From the NCBI GenBank assembly GCA_027618655.1, contig JAQCEL010000014.1, forward strand, positions 1 to 36,575: DNA of 36,575 bases, read 5' to 3'. Both the position numbers and the translations under genes were made by a program. This DNA is from Pseudomonadota bacterium. Its GTDB lineage: Bacteria > Pseudomonadota > Gammaproteobacteria > Ga0077536. The notes under the pieces were generated by a model, which ran no database searches, was not told the origin of the DNA, and saw nothing but the letters and a program-made list of their open reading frames with translations. Of this stretch, positions 18,886 through 28,294 are shown piece by piece; the stretch's first letter is position 1, and every line of letters starts with the position of its first letter.

Positions 18886-19761
18886 ATGGACGTAAAAACA
18901 GAAAGTACCTATATCTTGTATGAAACACCCGAAGATGGAATCGCCCGAATTGTGCTTAACCGGCCTGAAACTGCCAATGCGCAAGACACAAAATTCTTAT
19001 ACGAATTGAATGCCGCGTTCGATCGCGCGGCGCACGATGATGACATCCGAGTCATTATCCTTGCCGCCAATGGCAAGCATTTTTCGTCTGGACACGATCT
19101 AGCGGAAAAGGATCCGCATCAGCATATGCACGACTACGACACAGTGGGCACGATGTGCGGATTTACGTGTGCAGGCGCGGAAGCGCAGATGAGTCGCGAA
19201 GAAGAAATCTACGTAGGATTTAGCGAACGATGGCGCAACATTGCGAAACCAACCATCGCTGCCGTGCAAGGTAAATGTATTGCCGGCGGCTTGATGTTGG
19301 TGTGGCCGTGCGATCTGATTATCGCAACTGACGACGCATCGTTTACAGATCCGACGGTGAGTTTTGGCGTCGGTGGGGTGGAGTACTTTATGCACCTATG
19401 GGAAGTTGGCGCGCGCAAGGCCAAGGAGATGTTATTCACTTCCGATTCCCTAAGTGCACAAGACGCGTTGACGCTCGGCATGGTGAATAAAGTCGTCTCG
19501 CGCGACGAACTGCAGGAAGCCTCGATGGTGATGGCGCGCAAGATCGCGGCAAAATCGCGCTTCGCATTGAAGCTAACGAAAAAGGCCATCAACGCGAGCC
19601 AAGATGCGCAAGGTCGAGGTCTCGCGATGCAAAACGCGTTTCACTTGCATCAGCTCGCGCACACGCACTGGTTAAAACTCTACGATCTGTTGCTCGACCC
19701 AACGGGATTACCTGAAGCGACACAAAAAGCCTTAGGGATGAAACCGGCAGCCACTAAATGA
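18886..19761 (+). CDS. enoyl-CoA hydratase/isomerase family protein lacking both catalytic Glu
   Basis: A 291-residue crotonase-fold protein. The oxyanion-hole segments are intact (GKHFSSGHDLAEKDP and GKCIAGGLMLVWPCD). However, the two positions that hold glutamates in true hydratases are M137 (GGLM instead of GGGxE) and T157 (DPT instead of PE). A subfamily with GKCIAGGLML is known and uncharacterised, so it is probably an isomerase, a thioesterase-like enzyme or a hydratase with other residues. It starts a three-gene run with two acyl-CoA dehydrogenases (gaps 25 and 13 bp), so it should act on the same CoA thioester. Confidence 0.85.
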   Translation: MDVKTESTYILYETPEDGIARIVLNRPETANAQDTKFLYELNAAFDRAAHDDDIRVIILAANGKHFSSGHDLAEKDPHQHMHDYDTVGTMCGFTCAGAEAQMSREEEIYVGFSERWRNIAKPTIAAVQGKCIAGGLMLVWPCDLIIATDDASFTDPTVSFGVGGVEYFMHLWEVGARKAKEMLFTSDSLSAQDALTLGMVNKVVSRDELQEASMVMARKIAAKSRFALKLTKKAINASQDAQGRGLAMQNAFHLHQLAHTHWLKLYDLLLDPTGLPEATQKALGMKPAATK

Positions 19762-19786
19762 TGTCGGTTAGTTCACGCAGATTACG

Positions 19787-20974
19787 ATGAGACAAATTGA
19801 GGCAAGCTTAACGAGCGCCGATCGCGCATTTCTCGAAGAGGTGCGCGAATTTCTCGACGAAAATCTTTCTCCAAGTTTAGTCGCGGCCGATGACGAGCAA
19901 CGCATGTTCTTTGGCGATTACCATCGCTCAAATGCGTGGTTAGAGAAGTTACGTCCACGCAGATGGCATGTTGCGGATTGGCCAGAACAATACGGTGGTT
20001 GCGGATTGTCCGCGATGCAAAATTACCTCTTACTCTATGAGCAAGGTTTGCATGGCGCACCGTTCGTAAGGCCGATGGGGATTAAATATGTCGGGCTCAC
20101 GGTGATGCACTTTGGCAGTGAGGCGCAAAAGCAGGAGATTCTGCCGCGCCTGATCAACGGCGATGATCATTGGTGTCAGGGATTCTCTGAACCCGGCGCG
20201 GGTTCGGATCTCGGTAACGTTAAGACGTTTGCCGAGCGACGCGGCGATGTGTATGTCGTCAATGGATCGAAAATATGGACAACGGACGCGCACTTCGCGA
20301 ATAGGATTTTTTGTTTAGTGCGCACGCGCCACGACGATTCTAAAGAAGCGCTGAGCTTTGCGCTGATTGATATGAACGCACCTGGCGTATCTGTTCAGCC
20401 GATCCGGATGCTCGGTGGCGATCACGAGTTAAATCAGGTGTTCTTCGACGACGTTGAAGTATTTCCGGAACAACTGCTCGGACCGGAAGGCGCTGGCTGG
20501 GCGGTCGCTAAGTATTTACTTGAAATCGAACGCGGTGCATTCGTACTCGGCGGCCGTCTAAGGCGACGAATGCAAGGGGTTATTGAGCGCGCGCGCGTCA
20601 GCCGCGCGAGCGCTCGGATCTGGGATCGCATCGCCGAGACTGAGATCGATCTGATGGCCTACGAGGCGACCGAGTTGCGACTTGGCCATCTGGCCGGGGA
20701 GGGTGCGGACGTACTCGGGGCGGCAAACATTATTAAAATTGAGTGGACTGAATTGGTTCAACGTATCGACGAGTTGGCGGTAATGAACGCTGGCAGCGAA
20801 AGTCTTTATTGCGCTACTCAGCCGCGTGATTACGTTTATGCCGATAATGGTGATATCGAAATGTTCGGATGGCTGGCGAGTTATTTTAATAACCGGGCGA
20901 CAAGCATTTACGGCGGTAGTAACGAAATTCAACGCAATTTGGTCTACCGCACGATGAAACGACGATGGGCCTAA
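19787..20974 (+). CDS. acyl-CoA dehydrogenase, large-type subunit
   Basis: A 395-residue FAD flavoprotein. The acyl-CoA dehydrogenase signature QGFSEPGAGSDLGNVKT is in the middle domain, WTTDAHFANRIFCLVRT follows, and the C-terminal helix ends with IYGGSNEIQRNLVYRTMKRRW. It introduces the alpha-beta double bond of an acyl-CoA and passes electrons to ETF. The paired, non-identical dehydrogenase gene downstream (13 bp away) suggests a heteromeric enzyme like those acting on steroid side chains or branched substrates. The substrate is not known. Confidence 0.9.
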   Translation: MRQIEASLTSADRAFLEEVREFLDENLSPSLVAADDEQRMFFGDYHRSNAWLEKLRPRRWHVADWPEQYGGCGLSAMQNYLLLYEQGLHGAPFVRPMGIKYVGLTVMHFGSEAQKQEILPRLINGDDHWCQGFSEPGAGSDLGNVKTFAERRGDVYVVNGSKIWTTDAHFANRIFCLVRTRHDDSKEALSFALIDMNAPGVSVQPIRMLGGDHELNQVFFDDVEVFPEQLLGPEGAGWAVAKYLLEIERGAFVLGGRLRRRMQGVIERARVSRASARIWDRIAETEIDLMAYEATELRLGHLAGEGADVLGAANIIKIEWTELVQRIDELAVMNAGSESLYCATQPRDYVYADNGDIEMFGWLASYFNNRATSIYGGSNEIQRNLVYRTMKRRWA

Positions 20975-20987
20975 GGGGTGCTTTGCA

Positions 20988-22124
20988 ATGATGCCGGCCG
21001 AGTCCCCGGAGCGTAGCGCATTGCTGGACAGCGCGCGGCGCTTCGTCGCCGAACGCTATCCTGTGTCATCACACCTTGCGCGTCTGCAACGCGCCGAACA
21101 CTACGACCGCGAGCACTGGCGCGCGATCGCAGACCTTGGTTGGTTGGCGTGCGCTGTCGATGAATCGAACGGCGGACTCGGGCTCGGCTACGGCTTGCAG
21201 AGTGAATTGGTAGAGGCATTGGCAACCGGATTGCCACGCGAACCGTTTTCCAGCCAAACCAGCCTGGTCGGCTTCTTGCTGAATCAGGTAACACCGTGTA
21301 ATACGCGCAACGACATATTGCAACGGTGGCTTGGCGGTTCTTCGATCGTCGCATTCGCTCATCAAGAAGATCGAGCAGGCGACTATTTTGATAGCGAGGT
21401 TAATGCAACGTACAGTAGGCGCGGCTCGTCGTTTATATTAAAGAGTCACAAGTGTGCGGTGATCGATGGCGGCATTGCTGATCATTTAATCGTGTCTTGT
21501 CGTTCCCTCGATGCGCCATCGTCGCTTAATCTGTTCCTCGTGCCGAGCAATTGCACTGGGGTCAGTGTCGCGCGTTATCGAACTTTCGATGGTCGTGATA
21601 TTGCCGACATCGAACTAAACGAAGTTGAGATCTCAAGCGCTTGCTGTCTGCAGTTCAAAGCGGATCCAGCAGTGCTTATCCAATCTGCACAGTTATTGTT
21701 CACGTTGTTCATCGCCTCAGAGACGCTCGGGATCACCCAAACGGTGTTGCGCCAGACGCACGCCTACTTAAACGAAAGAGAACAGTTCGGCACTCAAATC
21801 GTAAATTTTCAGGCGTTGCAACATCGCTTGGTCAACATGTTGCTCGCCGTGATCCGCGCTGAATCGGCGCTCGCCATTGCGCGTCAGACGGTCGATGATG
21901 ATGGGCTCCTAACTGCCAGCGAGTATATCTCGGCGGCAAAGGTTCGAAGCACCACCGTGGGGATGTTTGTCGCACAAGAGGCGGTCCAACTGCACGGCGC
22001 GATTGGCATGACCGACGAATATATCGTCGGCCACTATCTAAAACGTATAACAGCCAACGGATTATTGGCGGGCACTTCTGACGAGCACTTGAGTCGATTC
22101 GCAAAGCACCGCGGATTCACTTAG
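20988..22124 (+). CDS. acyl-CoA dehydrogenase, small-type subunit
   Basis: A 378-residue acyl-CoA dehydrogenase fold protein more divergent than its neighbour. The N-terminal helical domain (IADLGWLACAVDESNGGLGLGYG) and the C-terminal REQFGTQIVNFQALQHRLVNM and QLHGAIGMTDEYIVGHYLKRI segments are typical, but the middle-domain FAD signature is weak. This matches the small partner of alpha2beta2 acyl-CoA dehydrogenases, where active-site residues are shared between subunits. It ends the three-gene operon. Confidence 0.87.
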   Translation: MMPAESPERSALLDSARRFVAERYPVSSHLARLQRAEHYDREHWRAIADLGWLACAVDESNGGLGLGYGLQSELVEALATGLPREPFSSQTSLVGFLLNQVTPCNTRNDILQRWLGGSSIVAFAHQEDRAGDYFDSEVNATYSRRGSSFILKSHKCAVIDGGIADHLIVSCRSLDAPSSLNLFLVPSNCTGVSVARYRTFDGRDIADIELNEVEISSACCLQFKADPAVLIQSAQLLFTLFIASETLGITQTVLRQTHAYLNEREQFGTQIVNFQALQHRLVNMLLAVIRAESALAIARQTVDDDGLLTASEYISAAKVRSTTVGMFVAQEAVQLHGAIGMTDEYIVGHYLKRITANGLLAGTSDEHLSRFAKHRGFT

Positions 22125-22193
22125 CGCCGAATCAAGCGCCGCGAGTGCGAACTGTTTTCTATCTGCGTCGAGCACAAGTGTGCCGAACGACAA

Positions 22194-22829
22194 CTAGATC
22201 CGTACGCGCGAATTTCGCTTAAAGCGGAATCCGAAAGTAACCAAGCCCAAGGTCATAAGGAAAACAGTACTCGGCTCCGGGATGTTAAACCTACCGGAAC
22301 CGGCTAGTCCTTGATCGAAGTTGACTATCCCAGGACCTTGTAGAGAGGGATTGCTTAGATCCCAATCGCCATTGCCATAGGACCGGAATATCCAAGAACC
22401 GAGCGTGCCGCCGACACCACCAGTGCTGGTGGTCTGGTCTGCGAGAAACTCAATTTCAACCGACTGCAACGCCGGCGTATTGGCGTAAGTAGAAATTTGG
22501 CCAACGGCGCTCACGATGCGCGTCGCGAATAAGTGATACAAACCCGATTCGTACTCGAAACTCTGCAGGTTCACGAATCGAGTTAGATAGGCATTGCCTA
22601 AGTCGACACCTTCGACCGAGCCAATGTTAGTACTCCTACCGTCGTCGATATTGCCGACGTGCACGACGCCAAGCGTTGCGGTTGCGAGTGAATTCACTTC
22701 ATCGCAATCCGTACAAATGCCCGCCCAAGTAATCGGAGTGGTTTCGACGAGCAAAATTGCATTAGCGTTTCCAGCCGCGATTGCAACCAGCGCAATGAAC
22801 AAAACAAGGGTGGCTGATTTATGATTCAT
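22194..22829 (-). CDS. PEP-CTERM sorting-domain protein
   Basis: A 211-residue exported protein. A signal peptide (ATLVLFIALVAIAAGNANA) is followed by a secreted body that has only the cysteine pair CTDC, then the C-terminal sorting tail: NIPEPSTVFLM, a hydrophobic helix and RFKRNSRVRI. ATG 22829 is preferred to GTG 22835 for its spacing to AAAGG. PEP-CTERM proteins are processed by exosortase and delivered to the surface or matrix; exosortase itself is not in this window. The body is not recognised beyond being Gly/Ser/Asn rich and beta-like. Confidence 0.85.
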   Translation of the reverse strand: MNHKSATLVLFIALVAIAAGNANAILLVETTPITWAGICTDCDEVNSLATATLGVVHVGNIDDGRSTNIGSVEGVDLGNAYLTRFVNLQSFEYESGLYHLFATRIVSAVGQISTYANTPALQSVEIEFLADQTTSTGGVGGTLGSWIFRSYGNGDWDLSNPSLQGPGIVNFDQGLAGSGRFNIPEPSTVFLMTLGLVTFGFRFKRNSRVRI

Positions 22830-23272
22830 GTTCACATACCTTTGTATTCTGAAATTGCCAGTCGAACGATCAGCTGCGACATGCGCTGCGTTTAACGGCG
22901 TTACTTAATTGGTACGGAGCAATATTCGGGCCAAGCGGCGCAAGACTATGAAAACACACGCGTTGACATTGTTTTACAGGGGCGTTGAGGGCGATTTGTA
23001 AAGAAACTAGACGGACCAATTGCCAATCGAATCACACTCGAACCTTCCCGGATGTACAGGAAACCGGGGTTTCATTTTACGAAACAGTCGCTTAGGACTG
23101 CCTTTCTAGTGTAAAGATTATTGACAGGGCATGCTGCGATCCTAATTTCGATCGAGATCTACACGCCGATCAGCAGGGTGGATGGCGCACAACGCGCGCG
23201 CGCTTGTCGCCTGATCCACGCGCTATGCTGCGTCGGACCCAAGTGCTGGCCAGGCAATTCAGTTGCGCGAAA
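22830..23272. other. 443-bp intergenic region without a gene
   Basis: It lies upstream of the PEP-CTERM gene and downstream of the selenoprotein gene, both on the minus strand. A short GAAACC/GGTTTC palindrome occurs near 23060 but faces no gene end clearly. Small open frames here lack family features. It probably holds the PEP-CTERM promoter and the end of the catabolic operon. Confidence 0.5.
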
Positions 23273-24121
23273 CTAAACGCGGGCCGTTGCTTGTTCCGCG
23301 CGACGCCGATCACCAGCGGCGAGTAGGGCCGCGCGATTGTCGTCGCCGACGTACATAAAGTCGGTCTTCCATTGTCCGTGTTCGTCGAAGGCAAGCGGGG
23401 TCTGAACGGTCGTGCCAGGGATCGTTGTTTCTTCCAACATTTTTAAGGCCGCGGTCATGATTAATTGTTGCGAGGCAAGGTCGTCGGGTCGGCCGCAAGG
23501 ATTGCCGAGTGGGAAATCCGTGAAGACAAATCGTGCCACGCCGCAGTGCTCAACAATGTCTTTGGCCGATCCAATAACAACGGTTGCGATACCGTTTTCT
23601 TCGAGCGTTCGTGCAACCAGACTCACGGTCTGGTGGCAGACGGGTCACAATGGCATGAGCAATGCGATATCGACCCCATCGCGCTGACAAGCGTCGAGCA
23701 CAGCCGGTGCGTCGTGCATGAGCGTTGCGCGATGCGAATAATTCGTCGGCACCCCATAGTAGTGCGTCGCCAGTGAGCCTAAGGTTCCTTTCGCAACGCG
23801 CTCGCTAAGTTGTCGTGCTGGGAAGTAGGAATTGATGTCGTTCGTATGCGTTGCTTGTTTATCCCAAAACAAGTCGTCAGTGAACATGCGTTCGGGTGGC
23901 TTGTGCAAATCGCCAACATGAAAACGCCGCTGTTTCTTCACATAACTCGCATCCGGCATGCTCGTGGTAACAATAGTCACTTTCGATTCTGCAAGTGGTT
24001 TCTTAAGCGGTGAGAAAGGAATAGTGTCGAAATGAGCCCATTCGTAGGGTTTGGTGTAACCGTGCGCTGCGTAGTATTCGCGTGAACGCTGCATGTAGTT
24101 CACTGGGGCAGACTGCGTCAT
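23273..24121 (-). CDS. GrdB-family selenoprotein (TGA-encoded Sec at residue 159)
   Basis: Read through TGA at 23645-23647, the frame gives 282 residues of the glycine/sarcosine/betaine reductase selenoprotein B-like family. Before the TGA it reads GVDIALLMPL; after it PVCHQTVSLVARTLEENGI and then VEHCGVARFVFTDFPLGNPCG. Conserved sequence thus continues in the same frame, and the TGA falls where a UxxC (or CxxC) redox motif is expected. A SECIS-like hairpin begins 6 nt after the TGA. ATG 24121 is chosen because GGAGA precedes it; 24139 is an alternative. In true glycine reductase the B subunit activates the substrate on Sec; this short family is uncharacterised. It is the last gene of the molybdenum-hydroxylase operon. 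Confidence 0.82.
23612..23638 (-). promoter_or_regulatory. bacterial SECIS-like hairpin
   Basis: On the minus strand, ACCAGAC (23634-23628) pairs perfectly with GTCTGGT (23622-23616), extended by TGC/GCA across one C-U mismatch. The apical loop is CGTGA, with G at position 2 and a GU step. The loop begins 17 nt after the TGA, within the spacing expected for bacterial SECIS elements read by SelB. Confidence 0.7.
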
Positions 24122-24179
24122 CTCAACTCTCCAGGTCATTGTGAGCCAGATCCAAGGGTAAGCGCGCGGCGCACGAAAT

Positions 24180-24635
24180 TCAATTAAGCTCTGACGCTAT
24201 TCCCGCGCGTAATGCTGCAATAAATTTATCGTTCATCTTTTCCGCCATTTTGTGCATCACGCCAATGCTAAATTTACCTAAGCGACCCGCGATTTTGATG
24301 TCCGAACTGTAGCTCACAGTTGTCCGATTTTCCTCTAGCGCCGCAATGCTGAGCGAACTCGTTGCGTTCAAGCGGCTCGCACGGCCACCTTCATCCCCTT
24401 GGGTAACATAGGTCGAGAACTCCGGCGGCCGTTCCTCGGTCGTCGTGACGGTGACATGAAAAGTCGTTTTAATTGGACCCGCTTGTAGTTTGATAGCCGC
24501 GCGGTATTTGCCAGGTCCAACAACATCCACGTCTTCACATCCTGGAATGCATGGGCCGACTTTTGCGGGTGTCGTGATGAAATTCCACACTGCCTGCTGG
24601 GGCGCATCGACCGTAAATTCATTTTCAAATTTCAT
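24180..24635 (-). CDS. CoxG-like SRPBCC protein
   Basis: A 151-residue START-like (SRPBCC) protein of the carbon monoxide dehydrogenase subunit G family: ENEFTVDAPQQAVWNFI, then CIPGCEDVD, then a middle sheet and a long C-terminal helix with FSIGVMHKMAEKMNDKF. CoxG in CO-oxidising bacteria helps recruit CO dehydrogenase to the membrane and can bind quinones. Its start overlaps the end of the molybdopterin subunit gene by 11 bp, so the two are coupled. It may tether or assemble the hydroxylase encoded upstream. Confidence 0.88.
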   Translation of the reverse strand: MKFENEFTVDAPQQAVWNFITTPAKVGPCIPGCEDVDVVGPGKYRAAIKLQAGPIKTTFHVTVTTTEERPPEFSTYVTQGDEGGRASRLNATSSLSIAALEENRTTVSYSSDIKIAGRLGKFSIGVMHKMAEKMNDKFIAALRAGIASELN

Positions 24636-26934
24636 GTTTAATAAGTTCGTTCAATACGCGTTCTGGGGTGAGCGGTAAGCGTCTGAGGCGCACGCCGGTC
24701 GCGTTCGCGAGTGCATTGGCGAGCGCCGGTGCCGCGCCAATAATACAAGGTTCAGCCATCCCACGCGCTCCCCACGGCGAATCCGGATCAGGATGTTCGA
24801 ACAAAATTCCGTGCACGACGGGTGGTGCGTCTAACGAACCGGCAATTTTTTAATCCATTAAACTCGGGTTCACTAACTGCCCTTGGTCCCAAACGAGTTC
24901 TTCGAATAATGCGCCACTAATGCCTTGCACCACGCCGCCATAGAGTTGCCCAAGCGCGCCGTCTGGATTGATTACTTTACCGAGATCGGCCGCGTGCCAC
25001 GCTTGCAGCACTTCAACTTGTCCCGTTTGTTCGTCTACTTCAACTTGGATGCCCGTCGCGGCGAAGCCGTAGAACACGCCCCCACCCATTCGAAAACCCA
25101 GCGCTCGCGTTGCTTGTGGGTCGATCATTTGTTCCTGCATGTACCAAGCGTGTTGTCCGATAATGGGTCCGCCGCCCGCATAGAGACCGCGTTGCGCCAC
25201 ATCGGCAAAGCTCAATTCAACTTCTGGAACGCCGCGTAGTCCGACTTTTCCCCCAGGGCGTACTTCGACATCTGCCGTGGCGCATTCGAGCATTTCTGCA
25301 GTGAGTTCAACGATGCGATCTTTGACTACTAAGGCCGCCCGATGAACCGACTCCGATACGCCGTGCGCACCGCGATCGGCAGCTGTGCCATAGTCGTAAG
25401 CCGCGCCGTCTGTGTCTGGGGCAACGATATTTATAGACTCTAGATCAACGCCCAAGGTGGCCGCCGCTACTTGAGCGAGCGCGGTGTCGCTGCCTGTGCC
25501 TAAATCGATGTAGCCCGTACAAACGGTCAATGTTCCGTCTTCAACTAAGCGCACGTTCGCGCTCGAGGAAAATAAGCCACTTTGTTGAACGATTGATGAC
25601 ACGCCAACGCCACGGCGCTTGCCGGGCACCCCGTGGTCGGATTTCGCGCGAATAAATTCCGGGTGATCACGAATACTTGCCAGGCAATCGCCGACCCGAC
25701 ACACCGGTAAGTAGTGGCTACCCATATTCTTGTCACCTGATTGTTTGGCATTTTTAATGCGCAATTCAATTGGATCGAGATTGAGTCGCTCGGCGATTTC
25801 GTCGATCTGACTTTCGCCTGCGAAGGTTGGTTGCATGACGCCAAAGCCGCGCATCGCGCCCGCACGCAATCGATTCGTATAAGCCGCACGACCCACATTT
25901 CTGACATGCGGAATTCGATAAGGGCCGGCTGCTAACAGCACGCTTGCTTCGAGCACGACCGGCGAGAAATCGGCATAAGCGCCGCCATTTAAGATGATCT
26001 CGGTGGAGCGCGCCACGAATGTCCCATCGGCCATAGCGCCAGTTTTCATGATGATTTTGGCGGCGTGGCGCGAGCGCATCGATATCATGTCTTCATCGCG
26101 CGGCAAGATCAGTTTAACGGGACGGCGTGTTTTAAACGCGAGCGCTGCGGTGATCGGTTCGATCGTAATGAACTTCGCGCCGAATCCGCCGCCGACAGCC
26201 GGCGCGATGCAACGCACTTTTGACATCGGCAGATCGAGCGCCAGGGCAACAGCCATCTGGGTACCGAATATCTGCTGCGTTGAGGACCAGATAGTGACTT
26301 TTCCGCTGCCGTCGACTTCAGCAAGCGCGCCGCAGGTTTCCATGTAGACATGTTGAATGGCCGGGACTTCGTACACGCCTTCTACGACCACCTCGCAGAG
26401 ATCCCATGCCGTATCAACGTTGCCTGTTTCAAGTTCAATGTGGGCAACCATGTTACCGCCCGATGGCGAGCTGACGACTCGTGCGTAGTGGTCGAGATCG
26501 TCATGCAAGATCGGTGCGCCATCAGCCAAAGCTTCTTCGGCATCGAATACGGCCGGCAGTTCTTCAAACTCGACTTCGACAAGACGGATCGCGGCGCGCG
26601 CGATTTCCAAACTCTCAGCGGCGACCGCAACCACTGGCTCGCCCATATAACGCACTTTGCCGCGCGCCAGAATCGGTTCATCGCGAAATGTATGGCCGAT
26701 CAAATTCGCTGGCAAATCCTCCGCCGTGATGACGGCTTTAACGCCGCGTAGAGCACGCGCCGCGGTGGTATCGTAAGAGATGATGCGCGCATGCGGATAA
26801 GGACTGCCGAGCAGCGCGGCGTGCAACAGTCGGGGACGATAAATATCCTCCGTGTAGACGGCGCTACCCGTGAGCTTTGCTCGCGCTTCTAATTTCGGAG
26901 CGGATTGGCCGATCAGGTCGTCCAAATCGTTCAC
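24625..26934 (-). pseudogene. xanthine dehydrogenase-family molybdopterin subunit, interrupted by TAA
   Basis: The large catalytic subunit of a three-subunit molybdenum hydroxylase, 769 codons if read through. Landmarks are IGQSAPKLEARAKLTGSAVYTEDI at the start, VGGGFGAKF, and the RGFG loop at GAMRGFGVMQ. That loop is like xanthine dehydrogenase and unlike the AYXCSFR loop of CO dehydrogenase. A TAA at 24850-24852 (codon 695, Tyr expected) truncates it. The lost 74 residues keep perfect family sequence in the same frame, including PWGARGMAEP with the catalytic Glu (728), so the mutation is recent or a base error. The intact end overlaps coxG by 11 bp. A truncated product would be inactive. 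Confidence 0.88.
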
Positions 26935-27404
26935 GATGTGCGCTCGCTTGCCAACTCAATGGCCTCGATGATTTTGATGTACCCGGTGCAGCGACACAGA
27001 TTGCCGCTCAAGGCTTCGCGGATCTGGTCGCGGCTCGGGTGCGGTGTACTGTCCAGAAACGTTTTCGCCACGAGCACCATGCCCGACATGCAAAATCCGC
27101 ATTGCGGCGCGGACACGTCGATAAACGCTTGTTGCACGGGGTGGACTTCACCAGGTTCGCAGAGCCCTTCAATGGTGGTTATTTGAAAGTCGCTGCAATC
27201 GACGGCCAAGCTCAAGCAGGCACTGGTCGGTACCCCATCTCTCAATACGGTGCAGGCGCCGCATACGCCCTGGTTGCAACCGCGTTTGGTACCCGTTAGA
27301 AACAATTGGTCGCGCAGGATTTCGAGTAAGGTGTGTCCTATTTGCACGGCGACTTCAAATCGCTCGCCGTTGATATTGAGCGTCATTAATTCAGCATTCG
27401 ACAT
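26931..27404 (-). CDS. (2Fe-2S) subunit of the molybdenum hydroxylase
   Basis: A 157-residue iron-sulfur protein with the two usual clusters: an N-terminal ferredoxin-like site (CNQGVCGACTV plus a distal Cys in SACL) and a C-terminal helical site (CGFCMSG and LCRCTGY). It passes electrons from the molybdenum site to the FAD subunit. Its stop overlaps the start of the molybdopterin subunit by 4 bp, and the FAD subunit gene ends 7 bp before its start. Confidence 0.94.
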   Translation of the reverse strand: MSNAELMTLNINGERFEVAVQIGHTLLEILRDQLFLTGTKRGCNQGVCGACTVLRDGVPTSACLSLAVDCSDFQITTIEGLCEPGEVHPVQQAFIDVSAPQCGFCMSGMVLVAKTFLDSTPHPSRDQIREALSGNLCRCTGYIKIIEAIELASERTS

Positions 27405-27411
27405 GGGTCGC

Positions 27412-28260
27412 TCAATCCTTTTTCATCGCCTTGGCTTTTTCGAGCGCCGGACCCAACAATCGCGTCACGAGTAAGCGCCGATACGCTGCCGACCCACGTA
27501 CGTCATCAATGGGATCGCAAGCAAGCGCGAGCGCATCGGCAGCGTTCGCAATTTCCGCGCTGCCAATTTGTGTGCCAACTAGCATTTGATCAACTAAAGG
27601 CACGTGAACGGGGGTCGACCCACATCCACCAACGACGATCCGTGCACGGGTGCAAGTGTCGCCTTCGAAACTGCCACAAAAAGCTAAAGAGACAGTGGCG
27701 AAGTCACCATCGCTACGCGCCACTTTGGTATAAGAAGAAACTTCAATTTCAGGATCTCTTTTCAGGGATATCGCGCACACTATTTCGCCTGGCTGCAGTG
27801 CGGTGGTGAAATAGTCTTCGAAGAATTGGTCGGCCGGCACGGTGCGCTGACCCGTAGCGCTGCATATCTCGATGTCAGCGTCAGCTGCAACTAAGGCCGT
27901 CGGATAATCGGCCGCCGGGTCCGCATGGGCAACCGAGCCACCGATCGTACCGATCGCCCGGATCGCCGGGTGCCCGATTTCTTGTGCGGCTAAGCGTACC
28001 ACTGCAAGCCCTCCATTTATCATTGCCGATGACGCGACGACGTGGTGCCGGGTCATGGCGCCGATCCGAAAACCCGCTGCCGTGCGCGCGATCCCGTTCA
28101 GTTCGTTGATATTGCGCAAACTAACTAACGTCGATGGCGTCATCAATTGGGCATTCAACATCGCCATCAATGTCGCCCCACCGGCCAAGCATCTTGCGTC
28201 CTCATCGTTACCAAGGATCTCGAGCGCTTCTTTTAACGTGCTTGGGCAGGCGTAGTGCAT
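27412..28260 (-). CDS. FAD-binding subunit of the molybdenum hydroxylase
   Basis: A 282-residue flavoprotein of the CoxM/XdhB type. MHYACPSTLKEALEIL is the typical beginning, so ATG 28260 is used and the longer frame to 28389, which overlaps the previous gene, is rejected. FAD contacts are AGGATLMAMLN and TIGGSVAHADPAADYP. The C-terminal CO_deh_flav_C-like domain follows with CARARIVVGGCG-type sequence (here CTRARIVVGGCG). It accepts electrons from the 2Fe-2S subunit and hands them on, usually to quinone or another acceptor. Confidence 0.92.
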   Translation of the reverse strand: MHYACPSTLKEALEILGNDEDARCLAGGATLMAMLNAQLMTPSTLVSLRNINELNGIARTAAGFRIGAMTRHHVVASSAMINGGLAVVRLAAQEIGHPAIRAIGTIGGSVAHADPAADYPTALVAADADIEICSATGQRTVPADQFFEDYFTTALQPGEIVCAISLKRDPEIEVSSYTKVARSDGDFATVSLAFCGSFEGDTCTRARIVVGGCGSTPVHVPLVDQMLVGTQIGSAEIANAADALALACDPIDDVRGSAAYRRLLVTRLLGPALEKAKAMKKD

Positions 28261-28294
28261 CTCTTTACTGAAGGTCGTTAAATTTGAACTTACG

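Noticed and set aside
18605-18895. 96-codon plus-strand open frame
   Set aside because: Composition is unlike a protein and it overlaps the start of the hydratase-family gene and the FGE-like fragment on the other strand.
24180-28260. A carbon monoxide dehydrogenase (coxMSL) cluster
   Set aside because: The large subunit has an XDH-like RGFG loop instead of the AYXCSFR loop of CO dehydrogenase, so only a general molybdenum hydroxylase is claimed.
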